Shown here: positions 60,501-64,000 of the stretch, piece after piece | Layout of the letters: every line of letters begins with the position of its first letter | Numbering within the stretch: the first letter of the stretch is position 1 | Assembly (NCBI RefSeq): GCF_008728515.1 | Contig: NC_044995.1 | Coordinates: 13,031,104 to 13,095,103 of the forward strand | DNA length: 64,000 nucleotides | Source: Papio anubis | Taxonomy: Eukaryota > Chordata > Mammalia > Primates > Cercopithecidae | Direction of reading: 5' to 3' | Notes under the pieces: model-generated | What the model was told of the DNA's origin: nothing | Databases searched by the model: none | What the model saw: only the letters and a program-made list of their open reading frames with translations | Translations under genes and position numbers: made by a program

Positions 60501-63500
60501 TCTTGCTAGATTAGGAAGTTTTCCTCAATTATTTCCTTAACTAGTTTTCCAAACTTTTTACTTTTTCTTCTCCCTCAGGAATACCTATGATTCGTAGGTT
60601 TGGTTGCTTTATGTAGTTTCATACTTCTTAAAGCTTTGTTTTTTCTTCTTTATTCTTTTTTCTTTACTTTTGTCTGACTAAATTAATTCAAAAGACCTGT
60701 CTTCAAGTACTGAGATTCTTTCTTCTGCTTGTTTAGTCTATTGTAAATGCTTTCAACTGTATTTTGTAATTTCTTCAGTGATTTTTTCATTTCCAGAAGT
60801 TTTTATTCGTTTGGCTTTTTAAAAAAGTTATCTATCTCTTTCTCTTTGGTAAATTTCTCATTGATATCCTGAATTGATTTTTTGTATTGCTTTTCAAATT
60901 TCTTTTGTATCTCATTGAGCTTCCTTAAAATTAGTATTTCAAATTATTTATCTGGCTCATTTTTTCCCTTATGATCTGTATTTCTTTTATGTTGTTTTTT
61001 TCCTGTTTTACTACACTGACTAGAACTTTCAGTAATGTTGAATAAAGGTGGCGAGAGTGGATATACTTGCGTTGTTTCTGATTTTCTGAGGGAAGCATTT
61101 AGGTCTAATTTTAGAATGTTAAATCAGTAGTGATTATCTTGAGATAATCACTACTTTGTCGTGATTTATCCTTTTTATACATTGTTAGATCTGATTTGAT
61201 AACATTCTGTTAAGAATTTTATAAATATGTTCATTAGGAATATTAGTCTGTAGTTGTCTTTTCTTGGAATGTGTTTGTCTTATTTTGGTGTTAGAATAAT
61301 GCTGGCTTCCTAAAATGTGTTGAGAAGTATTTACAGCTTTTCATTTTTCTGGAAGAGTTTGTCTAGCATTGGTATTGTTTCTTCCTTAAATGTTTAGTGA
61401 AATTCATAGATGAAGCTCTGTAAGCCTCAAGTTTTGTTTGTGGAAACGTTTGTAAGTATGAATTCTATTTCTTTGGTAGATAAGGGCTATTCAGATTATC
61501 TGTATGTTCTCAAGTAAACTTATTTTGTGTGTTTAAAGAAATTTGTCCATTTCATCTGCATTGTTGCATTTATTGCCATAAAATTCATAAGTCCTTTATC
61601 TTTTTAATAATGTATACAGGATCTATAATTATGTCACCTTTCATTACTGATATTTGTAATTTGTATCTTCTTTCTGTTTTTATCATGCATGCTAGAGTTT
61701 ATTTATTGTTCTTTTCAAAGAACTAGCTATTTCTCTTATTTTCTGTTTATGCTTACTTTGCATTTAATTTGTTCTTGTGTTTTTAGTTTCTTTGACACAT
61801 TTCTGCTTTATAAATTTTGCTTTAAGTAGAAATTTTGATATGTTGGTTTTTTATTTTCACTCAATTTCTAAAGTTTTGAATTATTTTTGATCCACAGTTT
61901 ATTTAGAAGTATGTTGTTTATTCTCTGAATATTTGAAGATTTTGCAGAGATGTTTCTATTCTTAATTTCTGATTTAAATCAGTTGTGGTTAGAATACCCT
62001 TTGTATGACTTGACTCCTTTTGCTTCTGTTAGAACTTGTTTTATGGCCTAGAATATGGTCTGTCTTGGAGTATGTTCCATGTACACCTGAAAATAACATT
62101 TTCTGCTCTTATTGGATAGAGTGTCCTGTAAAGGCCAAGTAGTCAACTTGGTTGATAATATTGCTTCAAGCCTATATCTTCACTTATTACCTACTTGTTT
62201 TTGGTTGTGTTTGCTTTTTAACATAATTGATTGTTTTTGTTTTGTTTTATTGTCTGGCTGCTGCTGCTGCCGCTGCTGCAGCTAAGACTTTTTTTGTTTC
62301 TTCAGCTTTTGTGCATTCTGGAAAACCTGGATTCACAGAGCCTTCTTAGTCAAAAGCCACGGTCAGTGGGCTGTTTAATAATTCAGAGGGGAAAGGTGTC
62401 TTCAGTCCCCAGTTCCCTACATGTCTTCCCAGAGTTGTCATAATAGGTCTTATGGAGGTTTTTGAGCATCTTTTTCCTCTGGTTGATGTTCATCAGCAGA
62501 TAGCATTTGTGGGCTTTGTCCTTTCAATGTATCGGCATGTGTTTTTCGTAACTGCAGATCTTGGCCAGGCGCAGTGACTCACGCCTGTAATCCCAGCACT
62601 TTGGGAGGCTGAGGTGGGAGGATCACTTGAACCCAGGAGGCAGGGGTTGTAGTCAGCCGAAATCGTGCCACTGCACTCCAGCCTGAGGGGCAGAGCAAAA
62701 CTCCATTTCAAAAGAAAAAAAAAAAAACCGTGGACCTTGATGTTCAAGTCAATAATTCTAGTCTCTGGGGAACTGGTGTCCTCAGGGCTTGCCATGTCCT
62801 TTTTTATGAACTATTCGGCTTAATTTTTGGCTTCTACTGGTTAGCCATCTCCAAAGACAAGTGTCTTCACAGCGTCATCAACCTTCTCAACTCTGGGAAA
62901 GTTCTGGTAGTCTTTGAGCAGCGTACAAGGGCACAGGTCATCATCTTGGCTGGGCTGGACTGGTTTCTGGATGGCATATCCACAGGCGGCCTGGAGGAAG
63001 AGACTTGGAGGCTACCAGCACCACTGTTTGGAAGGAAGTCTGATGCTCCCTCCTCTTGGCTTCTCAAGAACTGGAGCTTGGGTCCCAGTGGAACTTAGTG
63101 CCCTTCACACAGTCCTTGGCATGGTGACTTCTGACCCCCAAGGGGCCAGGGCAGCTGTCCATTTCACAGCATGGACTGGGTTACATGAGTGCCACCATGC
63201 ATCTTCCTACTTGCTTTACTAGCTGTTGGAAAGCGGTATTGAAATCTCCAGCTATAAATATGGATTTGTCTATCAGTTATTTTGAGCACATTTCTAACTG
63301 TGCAGGTTGTATAATGAGAGCCTATAATTGAGGCATGTATTTTGCCTGATTTATGTAGTTGCTACTTATGATTCAGTTCCTGTAGCCAAAGAAGAGGTGA
63401 CTTTTAATTTACCATTCTCATAGGCAAGGAAGTCAATTTTTCCTTTCCAGGTACTTACTGAGATATCATTTTGTTGCTCTGCAGCTGGCTGGTTTCTACC

Positions 63501-64000
63501 CCCTGTCCTATTCTTAGATCTGTAGTTCTGTGTTTCCACAGGCCATAAAATCCAAGAAAATCCATGATGGTAAAGATAAGCTGAAAATTTCCATCACGAA
63601 CTAAAGCCCGATACCGAAGGAACTATGTGTAAAATTTGGAAACATCTGGACAAAGCATTCATTTTGGAGTTGTGTATACTGGAGAATACACACAGACAGC
63701 AAGACACATACTCAGAAAAGACCCACGATATACCTTAAGCACTCACCCTGGGCTGATCTCAAATTTTCTATCTTAAATATGGCTTTTAAAAAAATTTAGT
63801 GTTCTCTTGGTTGCAGCTGCTTTTCGGAGCTCCTATAAATTTATTTCAGCCAGTCTAGTTTTTTTAACATTTCCATGGGGAAAATTAGAGCTTAGGTCTT
63901 CTTAATTTCTCTACTTTGCTAATGTCAGTCTCTGGTCCTTTATTCCTTATTCTCTCTATCCTTTCAGGAGACAGGAATCAAAACGAGATGGCGACTCTTC
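46646..64000 (+). CDS. ZNF235: ZNF235 (ZFP93 orthologue), KRAB zinc-finger protein, 5' part; runs off the window
   Basis: Coding segments 46646-46660, 49974-50100, 50794-50889 and 63968-64000 join to MTKFQEAVTFKDVAVAF, a KRAB-A box ending RDVMLENFRNLVSVG, a KRAB-b stretch KPDMISQLEREEKLWM, then QTQRGKHSG and DRNQNEMATL. This linker matches human ZNF235 as I remember it. Exon sizes and phases equal those of ZNF112 upstream, so the two are tandem duplicates. The KRAB-A box again has EEEL instead of EEEW. The finger array lies beyond position 64000 and cannot be judged. The expected role is TRIM28-dependent transcriptional repression in the nucleus. Exon 4 carries two usable in-frame donors (see findings). 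Confidence 0.92.
46908..47133 (-). mobile_element. AluJ fragment
   Basis: Reverse, diverged Alu next to a (TA)n run at 46815-46905. Confidence 0.82.
47886..48178 (+). mobile_element. Alu (S type)
   Basis: Forward Alu in ZNF235 intron 2. Confidence 0.92.
48814..49113 (-). mobile_element. Alu
   Basis: Reverse Alu. Target duplication GGAACTTATCTT at 48802-48813 and 49114-49125. Confidence 0.94.
49285..49550 (-). mobile_element. MIR, antisense
   Basis: TAACATTTATTGAGTACTTAC, AGATGTGGAAATTGAGG and AAGAGCCTGCACTGTTAACC. About 420 bases before the KRAB-A exon. Confidence 0.75.
49974..50100 (+). CDS. ZNF235: ZNF235 exon 3, KRAB-A box
   Basis: This 127-nt exon encodes EAVTFKDVAVAFTEEELG and RDVMLENFRNLVSV. 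The acceptor is TGATGTTCTAG and the donor is TGG|GTAAGG. It differs from the ZNF112 exon mainly at M/A, V/A and the C-terminal LLLV/LVSV residues. Confidence 0.93.
50101..50793. other. ZNF235 intron 3
   Basis: Short intron with no recognised element. The equivalent ZNF112 intron is about 3.5 kb because of L1, LTR and Alu insertions. Confidence 0.5.
50794..50889 (+). CDS. ZNF235: ZNF235 exon 4, KRAB-b-like segment with tandem donors
   Basis: The acceptor is CTTTTTATAG at 50793. The exon encodes HQSFKPDMISQLEREEKLWM then KEFQTQRGKHS. The distal donor TTCAG|GTGAGA at 50889/50890 gives the 96-nt exon. A proximal donor AAGAG|GTAAGC at 50877/50878 gives an 84-nt exon in the same phase. Confidence 0.91.
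50998..51295 (+). mobile_element. Alu in ZNF235 intron 4
   Basis: Forward Alu flanked by AAAAACATCTGTCA on both sides, inserted just before the L2-like block shared with ZNF112. Confidence 0.93.
51561..51592. repeat. (ATTG)n tetranucleotide microsatellite
   Basis: Eight tandem ATTG units directly adjoin the tail side of the next Alu, probably grown from its A-tail. Confidence 0.9.
51593..51876 (-). mobile_element. Alu (J/S type)
   Basis: Reverse Alu in ZNF235 intron 4. Confidence 0.9.
51948..52247 (+). mobile_element. AluY-like
   Basis: Forward Alu 71 bases after the reverse Alu, forming a close inverted pair. Confidence 0.92.
53172..53464 (+). mobile_element. Alu
   Basis: Forward Alu inside the L1, near AAAAAGTTT repeats at both ends. 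Confidence 0.92.
53612..53908 (-). mobile_element. Alu
   Basis: Reverse Alu about 150 bases after the previous forward Alu. Flanks share GGTTTTC/AGTTTTC. Confidence 0.92.
55473..55766 (+). mobile_element. Alu
   Basis: Forward Alu. Target duplication AAGATTTGATTCCT and AAGATTAGATTCCT. Confidence 0.94.
55823..56160 (-). pseudogene. NDUFA3 processed pseudogene
   Basis: Read on the - strand, the equivalent of the NDUFA3 (complex I subunit A3/B9) coding region runs from ATG at 56139 to TGA at 55882 without introns. It opens MAARLAAFFKNAW. After a small indel frameshift another frame gives SVLVVSF, ILPPLSPYTKYAIMINQ and ATPYNYP, ending V-stop where NDUFA3 has VRDDG (CGA to TGA). It finishes with LEWLKKL-stop and a short 3' UTR. 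It sits inside an antisense L1 in ZNF235 intron 4. The A-rich tail at about 55800-55822 is degraded. The frameshift and early stop make it non-coding. Confidence 0.85.
56880..57404. mobile_element. L1 3' UTR-like piece and a short sense L1 ORF2 piece
   Basis: 57130-57260 repeats the old L1 end pattern. 57275-57345 (AAATGCAAATTAAAACAATAG, GTCAGAATGGCTATTACT) is sense L1 ORF2. Confidence 0.5.
57405..60990 (-). mobile_element. Antisense L1, long ORF2 portion
   Basis: Antisense ORF2 reads from the C-terminal part near 57405 to the endonuclease region near 59700. Translated pieces include NRPVMSSEIESAMQNLPRTK (58890-58700 region) and MGDLNTPQTPLNR (59727 onward). It continues into ORF1-side sequence to about 60990. 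Stops and frameshifts are frequent. Confidence 0.82.
62226..63208 (-). pseudogene. MRPS15 processed pseudogene, split by an Alu
   Basis: The - strand shows intronless similarity to MRPS15 (mitochondrial ribosomal protein uS15m) across several frames: LLQAA-like sequence near 63010, LLKDYQNFPRVEKVDDAVKT near 62890-62950, FIKKDMASPEDT near 62780-62800, RKDKAHK-like sequence near 62510, INQRKKMLKNLHKTYYDN near 62430-62490, and a C-terminal alanine run near 62255-62285. Frameshifts and stops disable it. The copy ends just after the alanine run with an A-rich tract, so the last ~25 codons and 3' UTR are absent. An Alu (62563-62727) interrupts it. Confidence 0.82.
62563..62727 (+). mobile_element. 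Internally deleted Alu in the MRPS15 pseudogene
   Basis: Only about 165 bases. The left-arm start joins directly to the late right arm (GGATCACTTGAACCCAGGAGG). The diverged target duplication is CTGCAGATCTT and CCGTGGACCTT. Confidence 0.88.
63421..63967. other. End of ZNF235 intron 4
   Basis: No named element. The pyrimidine-rich stretch CTTATTCTCTCTATCCTTTCAG leads into exon 5. Confidence 0.55.
63968..64000 (+). CDS. ZNF235: ZNF235 exon 5, first 33 bases of the zinc-finger exon
   Basis: The acceptor TATCCTTTCAG ends at 63967. The sequence continues the frame as (G)DRNQNEMATL and stops at the window edge. Confidence 0.88.

Larger units (their letters stand above)
60995..63420 (-). mobile_element. 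Another antisense L1, host of the MRPS15 retrocopy
   Basis: Antisense ORF2 (CTAGAACTTTCAGTAATGTTG onward) runs to about 62220. It resumes after the retrocopy at about 63215 (GGTATTGAAATCTCCAGC, ATATGGATTTGTCTATCAG). Confidence 0.7.

Noticed and set aside
62255..62285. CTG/CAG trinucleotide repeat
   Set aside because: It is the alanine-coding run of the MRPS15 retrocopy, short and interrupted, rather than an expanding microsatellite.

Overview
The window is primate nuclear DNA from a KRAB zinc-finger (KZFP) gene cluster. The cluster corresponds to the human 19q13.31 block that holds ZNF112 and ZNF235. Alu, L1, MIR, MaLR, Tigger and hAT repeats make up most of the sequence. One Alu (34448-34751) carries several substitutions that I associate with the Old World monkey AluYR lineage. 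The source is therefore more likely a cercopithecid (macaque, baboon, vervet or colobine type) than human; species cannot be fixed from sequence alone.

Layout. 1-3500: repeat-rich flank. 3500-3710: CpG-rich promoter and non-coding exon 1 of ZNF112. 3710-17702: intron 1, holding an L1, a 3.3 kb hAT transposon with an 8-bp target duplication, and more L1. 17703-17751, 20464-20590, 24071-24166 and 30788-34175: the other ZNF112 exons (start-codon exon, KRAB-A exon, KRAB-b exon, zinc-finger exon). They splice in frame to exactly 913 codons. 34200-44890: intergenic, with the AluYR, L1/HAL1 pieces, a Tigger1 fossil and LTR remnants. 44890-45061: promoter and exon 1 of ZNF235. 46598-46660, 49974-50100, 50794-50889 and 63968 onward: ZNF235 exons; the window ends 33 bases into its zinc-finger exon.

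The genes are tandem paralogues on the + strand with the same exon sizes and phases (127-nt KRAB-A, 96-nt KRAB-b), similar promoters with paired ZNF143-like and ETS-like motifs, and recognisably homologous introns, including a MIR at the same place in intron 1. By family knowledge both proteins should be nuclear DNA-binding repressors that recruit TRIM28 (KAP1) through KRAB and read DNA with C2H2 fingers.

The last ZNF235 intron is a graveyard of antisense L1s containing two retrocopies of nuclear genes for mitochondrial proteins, NDUFA3 and MRPS15, both on the - strand. I see no prokaryotic-type system, CRISPR array, rRNA or functional tRNA. The least routine observations are the retrocopies, the nested hAT element, the in-frame tandem splice donors in ZNF235, the block of eroded fingers kept open in ZNF112, and the duplicated promoter architecture.
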